From JAOAFX01 sp049700315 (GTDB taxonomy: Bacteria; Hydrothermota; Tepidihabitantia; SM23-42; JAOAFX01): DNA of 64,000 nucleotides. Below are positions 33,833-42,504 of the stretch, in pieces. Made by a program: the position numbers and the translations under genes. The first letter of the stretch is position 1; each line of letters opens with the position of its first letter. The notes under the pieces are model-generated. The model did not search any database and was not told the DNA's origin. It was given only the letters and a program-made list of their open reading frames with translations. The stretch covers positions 1 to 64,000 of the forward strand of contig JBNAVN010000005.1 in the NCBI GenBank assembly GCA_049700315.1, in the 5' to 3' direction.

Positions 33833-35404
33833 TCACATCCTTTCCGGACAAGAACAGCCGAGTAATTCCATACCTGTTCTTATTGTTTGGGCGGTCCGGG
33901 CAATAAGATATAGTCGTGCCTGACTTAGAACTTTGTCATCGCTGACCACGCGATGTTTTTGATAAAAATGGTGGAACATTCTTGATAGTTCAATCAAGTA
34001 ATATGTAAGCATAAATGGTTCAAGGTTTTTCACAGCATCTTCCACCAACTCTTCAAATCTCAGCACATATTTTATAAGTGCCAGTTCTTCATTCTCTTTG
34101 ATCAAATGCAAGTCTTCGTTTTCATTAAGAGTAATGTTGTGTTCCTGGGCATATTTCAAGATACTCATAATTCTCGCATACGCATACTGCACATAATATA
34201 CAGGATTGTCTTCTGATACAGTGCGTGCCAAATCCAGGTCAAAGTCAAGGTGCTGGGAACTTGAACGCATCAGGAAAAAAAATCTGATGACATCAACTGG
34301 AATTTCTTTAAGCAAATCTTCAAGCGGTGTAAAGGTGCCCGCCCTTTTTGACATTGAAACATAGACGTCATCTTTCTTCAGTTTCACTTGTTGAACAATG
34401 ATAATTCTAAGAATATTTTCAGAAAAGTCAAGTGCCTTAAGTCCTGCATACAAACTATCCACCTGCCCAAGATGGTCGGGTCCAAGTATCGTAATCAAAT
34501 TTTGATAATTTCGTTCAATCTTATTGAGATGATATGCAATATCAGGCAGTAAATAGGTATATCTCCCATCCTTCGTGATTATGACGCGGTCCCGGCTATC
34601 ATTGTAAGAAGTTGTCTTCAAATATGTTGCCCCATCCTGTTCAAATATCAGATTTTTATGCTCATAGGTCTTCAATACCTTTTCTACATAGCCCTTGTTT
34701 CGTATTTCAGATTCCCGTATCCAATTCTTGAATATGACACGGAAGTTTTCCAACATTGACCGATGTTGTTCTACAAAATAATTGACCGCATTGATTTTAA
34801 TATCTTCTATATCAGTTATTTTCTTCTGCAGGAAATGTTGGGCAACTGAGATAAGATATTCACCATGATAACCATCCTCCGGGATAGAAAATTCTTTACC
34901 TTCAATCTGGTTCATTCTTTGTTTGATGCTTTCAGCGAGTAACTCAATCTGTCGTCCGGAATCGTTTACATAGTATTCTGCATCAGCATAGAATCCTGCA
35001 TAGTTCAATAACCTGACCAGTGAATCACCGAATGCAGCGGCCCTGCCATTGACAATATTTATCGGACCTGTGGGATTGACACTCACAAACTCAACATTCA
35101 CTTTCAAACCTTTGCCGATATTGCATTTCTCTTTGTTTTTGAATTTTTCCTTGATATATTCAGGATTAAGCACGAAATTAACAAAACCCGGAGGATAAAT
35201 TACTGCTTCATTGATGATAGGTGATTTTGTCTTACTTGCGATATCTTCAGCAATCTTTAATGGACTTAAGGATTTGCCGGCAGCAAGCCGCATTGCCAGG
35301 TTTGTTGTATAATCACCTTTTTTTCCTGCAGGAACATAATCAATCACAATTTTTTGCTCAGGAAACAAGTCCTCCAAGAGCTTTTTTAGATCATCGCGGA
35401 CCAT
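33833..35404 (-). CDS. argS: Arginyl-tRNA synthetase with altered HIGH motif
   Basis: 523 residues. It has the N-terminal Add-1-like domain, class I Rossmann fold and C-terminal DALR anticodon-binding domain (YVQYAYARIMSILKYA, LSRMFHHFYQKHRVV, TAQTIRTGMELLG). The core segment VEFVSVNPTGPINIVNGRAA is the site of the class I HIGH motif. Residues 116-119 are NIVN, so both histidines of the usual HxGH are replaced. The KMSKS-like loop is VSMSKRAGTF (residues 350-354 SMSKR), which is intact. Also present are AEYYVNDSGRQIELLAES and TILGPDHLGQVDSLYAGL. It follows rsfS by a single base. Assignment to ArgRS is firm by overall match; the motif change is discussed in findings. Confidence 0.95.
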   Translation of the reverse strand: MVRDDLKKLLEDLFPEQKIVIDYVPAGKKGDYTTNLAMRLAAGKSLSPLKIAEDIASKTKSPIINEAVIYPPGFVNFVLNPEYIKEKFKNKEKCNIGKGLKVNVEFVSVNPTGPINIVNGRAAAFGDSLVRLLNYAGFYADAEYYVNDSGRQIELLAESIKQRMNQIEGKEFSIPEDGYHGEYLISVAQHFLQKKITDIEDIKINAVNYFVEQHRSMLENFRVIFKNWIRESEIRNKGYVEKVLKTYEHKNLIFEQDGATYLKTTSYNDSRDRVIITKDGRYTYLLPDIAYHLNKIERNYQNLITILGPDHLGQVDSLYAGLKALDFSENILRIIIVQQVKLKKDDVYVSMSKRAGTFTPLEDLLKEIPVDVIRFFFLMRSSSQHLDFDLDLARTVSEDNPVYYVQYAYARIMSILKYAQEHNITLNENEDLHLIKENEELALIKYVLRFEELVEDAVKNLEPFMLTYYLIELSRMFHHFYQKHRVVSDDKVLSQARLYLIARTAQTIRTGMELLGCSCPERM

Positions 35405-35405
35405 T

Positions 35406-35750
35406 CTAAATCTTCACCTGTGGGGCATCACCCCATAATCTTTCGAGTCCATAGAACTCTCGCGCTTCTTTTGAAAATATGTGAACAATCACATCTATGT
35501 AATCAAGTAAAATCCAACCTCCTTCCTCAACGCCCTCAATGTGGTCAGGTCTTTCATATTCAGATAGACAGTTAGCAAGTGTCTTATTGTGGATGTCTGA
35601 TAAACCAGTCGCAATCACAAAAAAGTCTGTTATCGGTGAGATATCCCGTAAATCAAAGATTATAATATCTTCACCCTTCTTGTCACTTATGATACGGGCA
35701 AGTTCTCTTGCCAATTCAACGGGTTGTTTTTCAGAATCTTTTTTCTGCAT
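35406..35750 (-). CDS. rsfS: Ribosomal silencing factor RsfS
   Basis: About 114 residues from ATG 35750, which overlaps the LytR_C gene by 20 bases; a GTG at 35780 is an alternative. RsfS binds uL14 on the large subunit and blocks subunit joining in starvation. Signature segments are FDLRDISPITDFFVIATG, EGVEEGGWILLDYIDVIVHIF and FYGLERLWGDAP. It is placed just upstream of argS in a minus-strand cluster with glmU and the LytR_C protein. Confidence 0.95.
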   Translation of the reverse strand: MQKKDSEKQPVELARELARIISDKKGEDIIIFDLRDISPITDFFVIATGLSDIHNKTLANCLSEYERPDHIEGVEEGGWILLDYIDVIVHIFSKEAREFYGLERLWGDAPQVKI

Positions 35751-36213
35751 CGGGAAATATCTTTGTATAATCTTCACCAACTATCAGCGTGATATCAATG
35801 TATAGTGCAGGGTCAACATCCTTCCCAATATTCTTGCAACCAATCCGCTGAGCAAAATACTTGCCATTTTTCATATCATCATCAGCCCTTTCAATTACGA
35901 TTGTTTCTTTGTATAATGCCTCAGTAGTTCCAATTTTGACAACATTAAATCCTTTTTCACGCAAGATGTCACTGACCCTGATTGCAAGGCGGTTCACTTT
36001 ACATCCATTCAAGACTTCTACGCGTAGATTGCTATTTTTCTTATATATTTGCTCAGGATCTTCTCTCGTGCGCATATAGATGACTGAAGCACCAAATAGA
36101 AAGACAATAATTATCAAAATAATCAAGAGCACTCTGCCCGCACTGGGTTTTTGCAAGGGGATGTGTGAGTGTGACATCGCGGAATTTAGAAATGCTGGAT
36201 TTTCTTCAGTCAT
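35731..36213 (-). CDS. LytR_C-domain membrane protein
   Basis: 160 residues: N-terminal cytoplasmic tail, one transmembrane helix (VLLIILIIIVFLFGASVIYM), and an extracytoplasmic LytR_C domain (about 70-155) with LRVEVLNGCKVNRLAIRVSDILREKG split over two strands, GFNVV and DPALYIDITLIVGEDY. This domain is the C-terminal part of LytR-CpsA-Psr proteins, but here the LCP catalytic domain is absent. Free LytR_C proteins next to rsfS are common in several phyla. The ATG overlaps the glmU stop (ATGA), so they are coupled. Likely bound to the cell envelope; precise role not known. Confidence 0.87.
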   Translation of the reverse strand: MTEENPAFLNSAMSHSHIPLQKPSAGRVLLIILIIIVFLFGASVIYMRTREDPEQIYKKNSNLRVEVLNGCKVNRLAIRVSDILREKGFNVVKIGTTEALYKETIVIERADDDMKNGKYFAQRIGCKNIGKDVDPALYIDITLIVGEDYTKIFPDAEKRF

Positions 36214-37151
36214 ATCTTTAGTGATTTCTTTTTCCCATCCCTGATCCAGACAAACGGTCCGACTGTGCTATTGTCTTTTATGAATGTTCTCCCTTCAATC
36301 AGTGTGAATGGATGTATATGAACAAATTTCCCAATTCTGACAGTTAAATCAATATTTGTAGTCATTGGGTCTTCAATATAGACACCGCGGAGCATGAGTT
36401 CATTTAGAAAATTCTTCTTTATTATCGCTCTGACTCGGGCAAGATCTGACTTGGTGTTAATACCCAAGATTTCTTCTTCATTGCTTATTTTTAAACCAAT
36501 GACCTTTTTCTTTTCTCTTATTAATTCATGAACGATATCAGTTAAATAGAACTCATTTTGTTTGTTGTTCGTTTTAATATTGGTGAGTGCTTCCGTGATC
36601 AGTTCCCGGGAACCGAAATATATACCAGTATTTATCTCTCTTATCATTAATTCTCTTTTACTGGCATCAATATGCTCCACGATTCTCAGGATGTTTCCGT
36701 TTTTATCTCTTACGATTCTACCATATCCAGAGGGATCAGATAGTTCACACGTCAGGATGGAGAGGTCAGCCATTTGCCTGAAATGATTCTCTATCATTCC
36801 GTTTATTGTCTCTTTTCGTAAAAGCGGAACATCTCCATACAAGATCAGGACATTATGACCTGTAGCAAGTGCAATCCCCTTTTTCGCAGCGTCTCCGGTG
36901 CCTCGAGGGATTTTCTGGATTGCGTATTTAACCGTATTGCCAAGAATTTTTCTAATTTCTTCGGTTTTGTTGCCAACTACTACAATTATCTCATTGGATT
37001 TCAGTTCATAAGCAAGGTCCACTACAAACTGAATCATCGTTTTCCCCAATATTTTGTATAGAATTTTGGGCGTCTGAGTGTGCATTCTTTTGCTAATGCC
37101 TGCCGCAAGGATTATGCTTGAAAAAGAATGAAGATTGGTTTTTAATGGCAC
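36210..37151 (-). CDS. glmU: GlmU-type UDP-GlcNAc pyrophosphorylase, C-terminal acetyltransferase missing
   Basis: 313 residues versus about 450 in typical GlmU. The N-terminal uridyltransferase is complete: IILAAGISKRMHTQTPKILY, IPRGTGDAAKKGIA, LILYGDVPLLR, GYGRIVRDKNGNI and INTGIYFGSRELI. The start of the left-handed beta helix follows (GVYIEDPMTTNIDLTVRIG, PFTLIEGRTFI), but the protein stops after about three turns. The acetyltransferase residues are therefore absent. The stop is shared with the start of the next gene (ATGA), so this looks like a natural end, not a sequencing frameshift. The missing acetylation of GlcN-1-P must be done by another protein, or the enzyme only forms UDP-sugar from another substrate. 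GTG start, 5 bp after the -10 box. Confidence 0.88.
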   Translation of the reverse strand: MPLKTNLHSFSSIILAAGISKRMHTQTPKILYKILGKTMIQFVVDLAYELKSNEIIVVVGNKTEEIRKILGNTVKYAIQKIPRGTGDAAKKGIALATGHNVLILYGDVPLLRKETINGMIENHFRQMADLSILTCELSDPSGYGRIVRDKNGNILRIVEHIDASKRELMIREINTGIYFGSRELITEALTNIKTNNKQNEFYLTDIVHELIREKKKVIGLKISNEEEILGINTKSDLARVRAIIKKNFLNELMLRGVYIEDPMTTNIDLTVRIGKFVHIHPFTLIEGRTFIKDNSTVGPFVWIRDGKKKSLKI

Positions 37152-37156
37152 ACCTA

Positions 37157-37184
37157 AATATATTCAAAATTTGAATTATGTCAA
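37157..37184 (-). promoter_or_regulatory. Leaderless-type promoter of glmU cluster
   Basis: Minus strand TTGACA (37184-37179), 16 bp, TATATT (37162-37157), 5 bp to the GTG at 37151. Confidence 0.72.
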
Positions 37185-37284
37185 GTCCGGAAACTCAAGT
37201 GCCAATTTTGTAATTAATCTTTTCTTTCTGACAGGATCATTTGAACAGTTTTCATTTCATAATCATTTGACCAAATCTGAGGGG

Positions 37285-37312
37285 TTGATTTTACGAAATT
37301 TTTTTATATAAT
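37285..37312 (+). promoter_or_regulatory. Leaderless-type promoter of livHMGF
   Basis: TTGATT (37285-37290), 16 bp, TATAAT (37307-37312), 7 bp to the ATG at 37320. Confidence 0.7.
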
Positions 37313-37319
37313 AGGCTCA

Positions 37320-38204
37320 ATGTCATATTTTCTCCAGCAAGTGATAAATGGCCTTCAATTAGGTTTTGTTTATGCACTGATTGCCCTTGGCTATACCATG
37401 GTCTATGGTATTGTCCGTTTGATAAATTTTGCCCACGGTGATGTATTTATGGTTGGTGCGTATCTCGGGTTTTATGGTCTGGCATTATATCACTTGCCTT
37501 TTCCTTTTGCTATTCTGTTTGCCATGGCAGGTTGTGCAATAATTGGCATCACAATTGAAAGATTTGCGTACAAGCCATTGAGAAGTGCACCGCGAATATC
37601 CGCATTGATCACGGCAATGGGTGTTTCATTGTTCCTGGAATATTTTACCAGTCTGAAATTTGTGTTTGGTCCAAATTACCTTGCTTATCCCAGACCTTTT
37701 GAAGTATGTACATATCAAATTGGTCCTGTATGCATATCCAATATCCAGATACTTGTATTCAGTGTGGCGATTTTTTTGTTAATTCTTCTGCAGTTCATTG
37801 TTCAAAAAACAAAAATTGGCATGGCAATGAGGGCCGTATCTTATGATAAAGATACTGCAAAATTGATGGGAATAGATGTGAATTTTATCATTTCCATCAC
37901 CTTCGGGATTGGTTCAGCACTTGCTGGTGCTGGTGGAGTGCTTTACGGAATTGCCTATCCCCAGATACATCCATTTATGGGAATAATGCCCGGGTTGAAG
38001 GCATTTGTTGCTGCTGTGCTTGGTGGTATTGGTTCAATTCCTGGTGCAATGCTCGGTGCTCTGATCATGGGCACTGTTGAGACAATGTCTTCAGCATATA
38101 TTTCTTCTACAATGCGCGATGCCATTGCCTTTTCAATTTTGATAATTGTTCTTCTGGTAAAACCCACCGGAATATTGGGAAAGACAGAAACAGAGAAAGT
38201 ATGA
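37320..38204 (+). CDS. livH: Branched-chain amino acid ABC transporter permease LivH
   Basis: 294 residues with about eight membrane segments. Conserved LivH features are QQVINGLQLGFVYALIALGY, TMVYGIVRLINFAHGDVFM, GMAMRAVSYDKDTAKLMGID (the EAA-like loop that contacts the ATPases) and PGLKAFVAAVLGGIGSIPGA. It forms the heterodimeric membrane channel with LivM. It is the first gene of livH-livM-livG-livF. No livK/livJ binding protein is within the cluster or elsewhere in the window. Confidence 0.96.
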   Translation: MSYFLQQVINGLQLGFVYALIALGYTMVYGIVRLINFAHGDVFMVGAYLGFYGLALYHLPFPFAILFAMAGCAIIGITIERFAYKPLRSAPRISALITAMGVSLFLEYFTSLKFVFGPNYLAYPRPFEVCTYQIGPVCISNIQILVFSVAIFLLILLQFIVQKTKIGMAMRAVSYDKDTAKLMGIDVNFIISITFGIGSALAGAGGVLYGIAYPQIHPFMGIMPGLKAFVAAVLGGIGSIPGAMLGALIMGTVETMSSAYISSTMRDAIAFSILIIVLLVKPTGILGKTETEKV

Positions 38205-38304
38205 CCGGTAAATTTCAAATTCCAAATAGAGAAAAATGTAAATATTGGCACTTAACAATTTTGCCAGATTTGGAATCTATAGTCCGGTCTATTGAGAGAA
38301 AGAA

Positions 38305-39282
38305 ATGAGAATGAGAAGCAATCTTTATTCAATTGTAATCGTCTTCGCTATCTATGTATTCGTAACAGTGCTTATTTCTCTTGGCATTCTTAATCCATAT
38401 TGGGTTCAGATAATTCAGTTTGCTGGAATTATAACAATTTCTGCCCTGGGGCTAAATCTTATCTATGGTTATACAGGGCAGTTTTCCTTAGGACACGCTG
38501 CTTTTTTTGGACTGGGTGCATACTCTTCAGCACTGATAACGAAAACCCTGTATAATCTTGGGTTCTTCTCATTCATTATCGGTCTGATTGTTGCGATAGG
38601 GATTGTTGCCATAATCGCATTTCTCATTGGCTTGCCGATTCTCCGGTTGAAATCAGATTATCTGGGTATTGCAACACTTGGTTTTGGAATCATTGTTAAG
38701 GTACTGTTTGACAATGCAGATGCGGTCATTCCTATCTTGGGTGGTTCACGCGGAATGCTGGGAATTTCAAAATACACAGTTTTCCCTTTGACCTACCTGT
38801 TCGTGATTGCTGCTGTTATTGTCATAAGAAACTATGTATTTTCTGATATTGGCAGGGCTTGCATTTCCATAAGAGAAGATGATGTTGCTTCAGAATCTGT
38901 AGGTGTTGATACAACAAAATACAGAACTATGGGTTTTGTATTCGGTTCGGTGTTTGCTGGTGTTGCAGGAGTGCTCTACGCCCATTTGTATTCTTTTTTA
39001 CACCCTTCTAATTTTGATTTTCTCAAATCAATTGATGTTCTTTTGATTGTAGTACTTGGTGGTCTGGGCAGTATTTCCGGCACAATAATTGCGGCAATTG
39101 CCTGGACATTTCTTCTGGAAGGACTCAGGGTTGTTCTGCCTGCACAGATTCTTGATTGGCGACTTGTTATCTATCCTTTAGTGCTGATAATTGTTATGCT
39201 TATCAAACCAATGGGAATTGGAAGTGGAATGGAATTCAAATTTTTGAGAATGGAAAGTCATTATACTGATAAAAAAGGGTGA
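38305..39282 (+). CDS. livM: Branched-chain amino acid ABC transporter permease LivM
   Basis: 325 residues with about nine membrane segments. Diagnostic segments are LGLNLIYGYTGQFSLGHAAF, ISIREDDVASESVGVD (EAA loop), TMGFVFGSVFAGVAGVLYA and VLLIVVLGGLGSISGT. It is the second permease of the Liv importer in the inner membrane. The 100-bp gap after livH has no visible promoter, so it is probably read from the livH promoter. Start ATG at 38305; a second ATG two codons later is an alternative. Confidence 0.96.
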   Translation: MRMRSNLYSIVIVFAIYVFVTVLISLGILNPYWVQIIQFAGIITISALGLNLIYGYTGQFSLGHAAFFGLGAYSSALITKTLYNLGFFSFIIGLIVAIGIVAIIAFLIGLPILRLKSDYLGIATLGFGIIVKVLFDNADAVIPILGGSRGMLGISKYTVFPLTYLFVIAAVIVIRNYVFSDIGRACISIREDDVASESVGVDTTKYRTMGFVFGSVFAGVAGVLYAHLYSFLHPSNFDFLKSIDVLLIVVLGGLGSISGTIIAAIAWTFLLEGLRVVLPAQILDWRLVIYPLVLIIVMLIKPMGIGSGMEFKFLRMESHYTDKKG

Positions 39283-39294
39283 AAAGATATCATT

Positions 39295-40095
39295 ATGCAA
39301 AAAAATATTGATAATACAGATATGGCTAATAGTCCTGTACTGAAGATCTGGAAGTTGACCAAGTATTTTGGTGGATTAAGGGCAGTATCAAATTTTGACC
39401 TTGTTGTAAATAAATATGAACTGGTCGGTTTGATCGGTCCCAATGGCGCGGGTAAGACCACAGTGTTTAATTTGGTCACTGGCATATATCAATCTGATTC
39501 TGGAAAGATTATGCTAAACAATGAAACAATTAATAATTTAAAACCCTTCCAAATTGCCCATCGTGGCATTGCCCGGACATTCCAGAATATCAGGCTTTTC
39601 AGTAATCTTACAGTTCTTGATAATGTAAAAATCGCTTGCCACAAGGATGTGAAATACGGCGTATTATCAGCAATTTTCAGAGACAAGAAATTCACTAATG
39701 AAGAAAAGAAAATTGAGCAAAAGGCTTATGATATTCTTTCTATCTTTGGTCTGAATGGACGTGCACACGAATTGGCAAAGAATCTACCTTACGGCGAACA
39801 GCGAAAGTTGGAAATTGTTCGTGCCCTTGCTACAAACCCTGAGGTTTTGTTACTTGATGAACCGGCAGCAGGGATGAATCCGCAGGAGACGATTAAACTT
39901 ATGGATTTGATCAATTTTATTCGGGAAAAATTTAGACTGACAATCTTATTGATTGAACACCAGATGAGGGTGGTAATGTCTATCTGCGAGAGAGTGAGTG
40001 TAATGGATTTTGGTGAGAAGATTGCTGAAGGCAATCCCAAGGAAATCCAGAACGATCCCAGAGTCATTGAGGCATATCTTGGAAAAGATAGTTAG
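39295..40095 (+). CDS. livG: Branched-chain amino acid ABC transporter ATPase LivG
   Basis: 266 residues. Walker A is GPNGAGKTTVFNLVTG, the signature is LPYGEQRKLEIVRAL, Walker B is VLLLDEPAAGMNP, and the switch histidine is in LIEHQMRVVM. The LivG-specific RGIARTFQNIRLFSNLTVLD is present. It forms the nucleotide-binding heterodimer with LivF. The signature has YGEQ rather than SGGQ, as is normal for LivG. It begins 12 bp after livM and ends 3 bp before livF. Confidence 0.96.
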   Translation: MQKNIDNTDMANSPVLKIWKLTKYFGGLRAVSNFDLVVNKYELVGLIGPNGAGKTTVFNLVTGIYQSDSGKIMLNNETINNLKPFQIAHRGIARTFQNIRLFSNLTVLDNVKIACHKDVKYGVLSAIFRDKKFTNEEKKIEQKAYDILSIFGLNGRAHELAKNLPYGEQRKLEIVRALATNPEVLLLDEPAAGMNPQETIKLMDLINFIREKFRLTILLIEHQMRVVMSICERVSVMDFGEKIAEGNPKEIQNDPRVIEAYLGKDS

Positions 40096-40098
40096 TTT

Positions 40099-40842
40099 AT
40101 GCAAAATATGGAGAACAAACCCGAAAGAAACAACCTAATCCTGGATGTAAGAAATTTAAGCGTTCACTATGGCGCAATTCATGCACTGCATGAGATCGTC
40201 TTTAAAGTATGTGCCGGCGAAATTGTTGCCTTGATCGGTGCGAATGGTGCAGGAAAAAGCACAACCTTGAGGACAATTTCTGGACTGGTAAAGGCAAAAT
40301 CCGGCAGTATTTACTTTGAAGACAAAGATATTACAAATCTTCCGGGACATAAGATCACTGGGCTTGGTATTGGACATGTGCCCGAAGGAAGAAAACCCTT
40401 TGCCAATCTCTCGGTCTATGAGAATCTAAGACTTGGTGCCTATTTGATCAATGACCAAAAGTTAATTGGCAATACAATGGAGCGTATATTTAAATCTTTT
40501 CCGCGATTGAAAGAAAGGCTTTCTCAGCCTTCTGGAACACTTTCTGGTGGTGAATTGCAGATGCTGGCAATAGCAAGGGCTTTGATGTCCAGACCTAAAC
40601 TCTTGATGCTTGATGAACCATCAATGGGTTTGTCACCCATATTGGTTAATGAGATTTTCAGTATAATCAAAGAGATCAACAAACAGGGCACAAGCATTTT
40701 GCTTGTTGAACAGAACGCACATAAGGCATTGTCAATATGCAATTATGCTTATGTGCTTGAAACAGGAAGAGTAACAATACAGGGGAAGGGCAGAGATTTG
40801 CATGACAATCCTGTTGTAAAAGCAGCATACCTGGGTGCATAG
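40099..40842 (+). CDS. livF: Branched-chain amino acid ABC transporter ATPase LivF
   Basis: 247 residues. Walker A is GANGAGKSTTLRTISG, the signature is TLSGGELQMLAIARALM, Walker B is LLMLDEPSMGLSP, and the switch histidine region is VEQNAHKAL. The LivF-specific GIGHVPEGRKPFANLSVYEN is present. It is the last gene of the Liv operon. The stop is followed by about 86 bp without features before the next promoter. Confidence 0.96.
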   Translation: MQNMENKPERNNLILDVRNLSVHYGAIHALHEIVFKVCAGEIVALIGANGAGKSTTLRTISGLVKAKSGSIYFEDKDITNLPGHKITGLGIGHVPEGRKPFANLSVYENLRLGAYLINDQKLIGNTMERIFKSFPRLKERLSQPSGTLSGGELQMLAIARALMSRPKLLMLDEPSMGLSPILVNEIFSIIKEINKQGTSILLVEQNAHKALSICNYAYVLETGRVTIQGKGRDLHDNPVVKAAYLGA

Positions 40843-40928
40843 AAACTGTATATACAAACTCCAGGGTCAAAATACTAAAAGACCGTTTACAAAAAAGTCC
40901 TCTGACATAAATGGGATAGGTCGTTCTA

Positions 40929-40956
40929 TTGACTTTTCTCGTATTCTGGATATAAT
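40929..40956 (+). promoter_or_regulatory. Promoter of the COG2403 gene, with a long leader
   Basis: TTGACT (40929-40934), 16 bp, TATAAT (40951-40956). The start codon lies 172 bp downstream, unlike the leaderless promoters of the window. Confidence 0.72.
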
Positions 40957-40962
40957 AGAGTG

Positions 40963-41128
40963 AAATATAGGAACTTTTTAAGCATTCTCAAGTGCCCTTT
41001 TCAATATTTTCCTTTATTCAATCTATGGCAAAAAGGGCTGAAATTAGGTGAAATTTTGCATAAATATGGAACATGCAAATGGCATTTTTGAGTGAATCTG
41101 AGGTACTGAGGTTTCTCAAGGAGGTTTA
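40963..41128 (+). promoter_or_regulatory. Long structured 5' leader, possible cis-regulatory RNA
   Basis: GCCCTTTT (40994-41001) can pair with AAAAGGGC (41031-41038). TTTGCAT (41055-41061) can pair with ATGCAAA (41073-41079), and an alternative AAATG/CATTT pairing (41077-41087) excludes it. The Shine-Dalgarno AGGAGG is at 41119-41124. No known riboswitch class is recognised. Confidence 0.4.
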
Positions 41129-42445
41129 ATGAGAAGGGTCATTATTATGGGCGCAGCAGGTCGGGATTTTCATAATTTTAATACTTTTTTCAGACAAAAT
41201 CGTGACTACAAAGTCATTTGTTTTACTGCTACCCAGATACCGAATATTGAGGGTAGAAAATACCCGACAGAACTTGCTGGAAAATATTATCCATCTGGTA
41301 TTCCCATTTATTCTGAGAGGGAATTAGCAAATCTGATCAGGCGATATGATATTGATATTGTCGTTTTTTCATATTCTGATATTTCCCATAATTATGTAAT
41401 GCACAAGGCTTCTGAAGTGATTGCTGCAGGTGCTGATTTCTGGTTGCTCGGTCCCAAATCTTCAATTTTGACTTCCAGAAAGAAGATAATATCTATCTGC
41501 GCCGCACGCACTGGCGCTGGAAAAAGCCAGACTACAAGAAAGGTGTGCGAAATACTAAACAAATATGGTATAAGATTTTCCGTTGTTAGGCATCCCATGC
41601 CCTATGGAGATTTGAAAAAACAAGAAGTGCAGCGATTTTCTTCATTGAAAGACCTGGATAAATATAACTGCACGATTGAAGAAAGGGAAGAATATGAGCC
41701 TCATATAAAGAAAGGCAATACAGTGTTTGCTGGGGTTGACTACTTGAAGATCTTAAGGTCTGCAGAGAGAATCTCAGATGTTGTTGTATGGGACGGTGGA
41801 AATAATGATTTGCCATTTTACAAACCTGATTTGCATATTGTCGTTGTTGATCCATTAAGACCAGGTAATGAATCCACATACCATCCAGGAGAGGCAAATG
41901 TCAGAATGGCAGATCTGATAATAATTAATAAAGTAGATTCAGCAAAGGCAAAAGTCGTTGAAAAATTGAAACAAAATTTAAGAATATTAAACAAAAATGC
42001 TAAGATAGTTGAAGCCTTTTCGCCAATCATTGTTGATAAACCAGAAAAAATAAGAAACAAGCGTGTTGTCGTGATTGAAGATGGTCCTACCCTAACTCAT
42101 GGTGAAATGAGTTTTGGTGCAGGTATTATCGCCGCAAAGAATTACCACGCCAGAACCATTGTCAATCCAAAACCCTATGCGGTCGGTACAATAAAAAGGA
42201 CATATGAAAAATATCCGCAGATTGGTCCATTAATTCCTGCGCTTGGTTATTCAAAAAGGCAAATCCAGGAACTTAATCAAAGCATAAATAATACCCCTGC
42301 TGATGTGGTAATAATAGGAACACCGGTAGATTTGAGAAAATTCTTGAAAATAAACAAGCCAGCAGTTAAGGTGAGCTATGAACTGAAAGAAAAACACGGC
42401 AATGTTCTGGAAAGACTTATCAAAAAGTGTCTGAGTATAAAGTAA
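41129..42445 (+). CDS. COG2403 GTPase, related to cyclic 2,3-diphosphoglycerate synthetase
   Basis: 438 residues. A Rossmann-like N-terminal domain (RRVIIMGAAGRDFHNFNTFF) is followed by a P-loop in AARTGAGKSQTTRKVCEIL, later VVWDGGNNDLPFYKPDLHI, a G4-like NKVD in LIIINKVDSAKAK, and the conserved DGPTLTHGEMSFGAGIIAA. This is the architecture of archaeal cyclic 2,3-diphosphoglycerate synthetase and its uncharacterised bacterial homologues. Whether cDPG, an osmolyte of methanogens, is made here is not known. It sits just upstream of ppdK, which handles PEP and pyruvate, so a link to lower glycolysis is plausible. AGGAGG precedes the ATG. Confidence 0.85.
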   Translation: MRRVIIMGAAGRDFHNFNTFFRQNRDYKVICFTATQIPNIEGRKYPTELAGKYYPSGIPIYSERELANLIRRYDIDIVVFSYSDISHNYVMHKASEVIAAGADFWLLGPKSSILTSRKKIISICAARTGAGKSQTTRKVCEILNKYGIRFSVVRHPMPYGDLKKQEVQRFSSLKDLDKYNCTIEEREEYEPHIKKGNTVFAGVDYLKILRSAERISDVVVWDGGNNDLPFYKPDLHIVVVDPLRPGNESTYHPGEANVRMADLIIINKVDSAKAKVVEKLKQNLRILNKNAKIVEAFSPIIVDKPEKIRNKRVVVIEDGPTLTHGEMSFGAGIIAAKNYHARTIVNPKPYAVGTIKRTYEKYPQIGPLIPALGYSKRQIQELNQSINNTPADVVIIGTPVDLRKFLKINKPAVKVSYELKEKHGNVLERLIKKCLSIK

Positions 42446-42504
42446 TTATCATTTTGCTTCAAATGAATTTTATGAAACAATGTTATTAGAAAGAAAGGAG
42501 TAGA

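Noticed and set aside
41024..41050. Eight-codon leader peptide (MAKRAEIR) in the COG2403 leader
   Set aside because: No Shine-Dalgarno sequence and no run of regulatory codons; likely chance.
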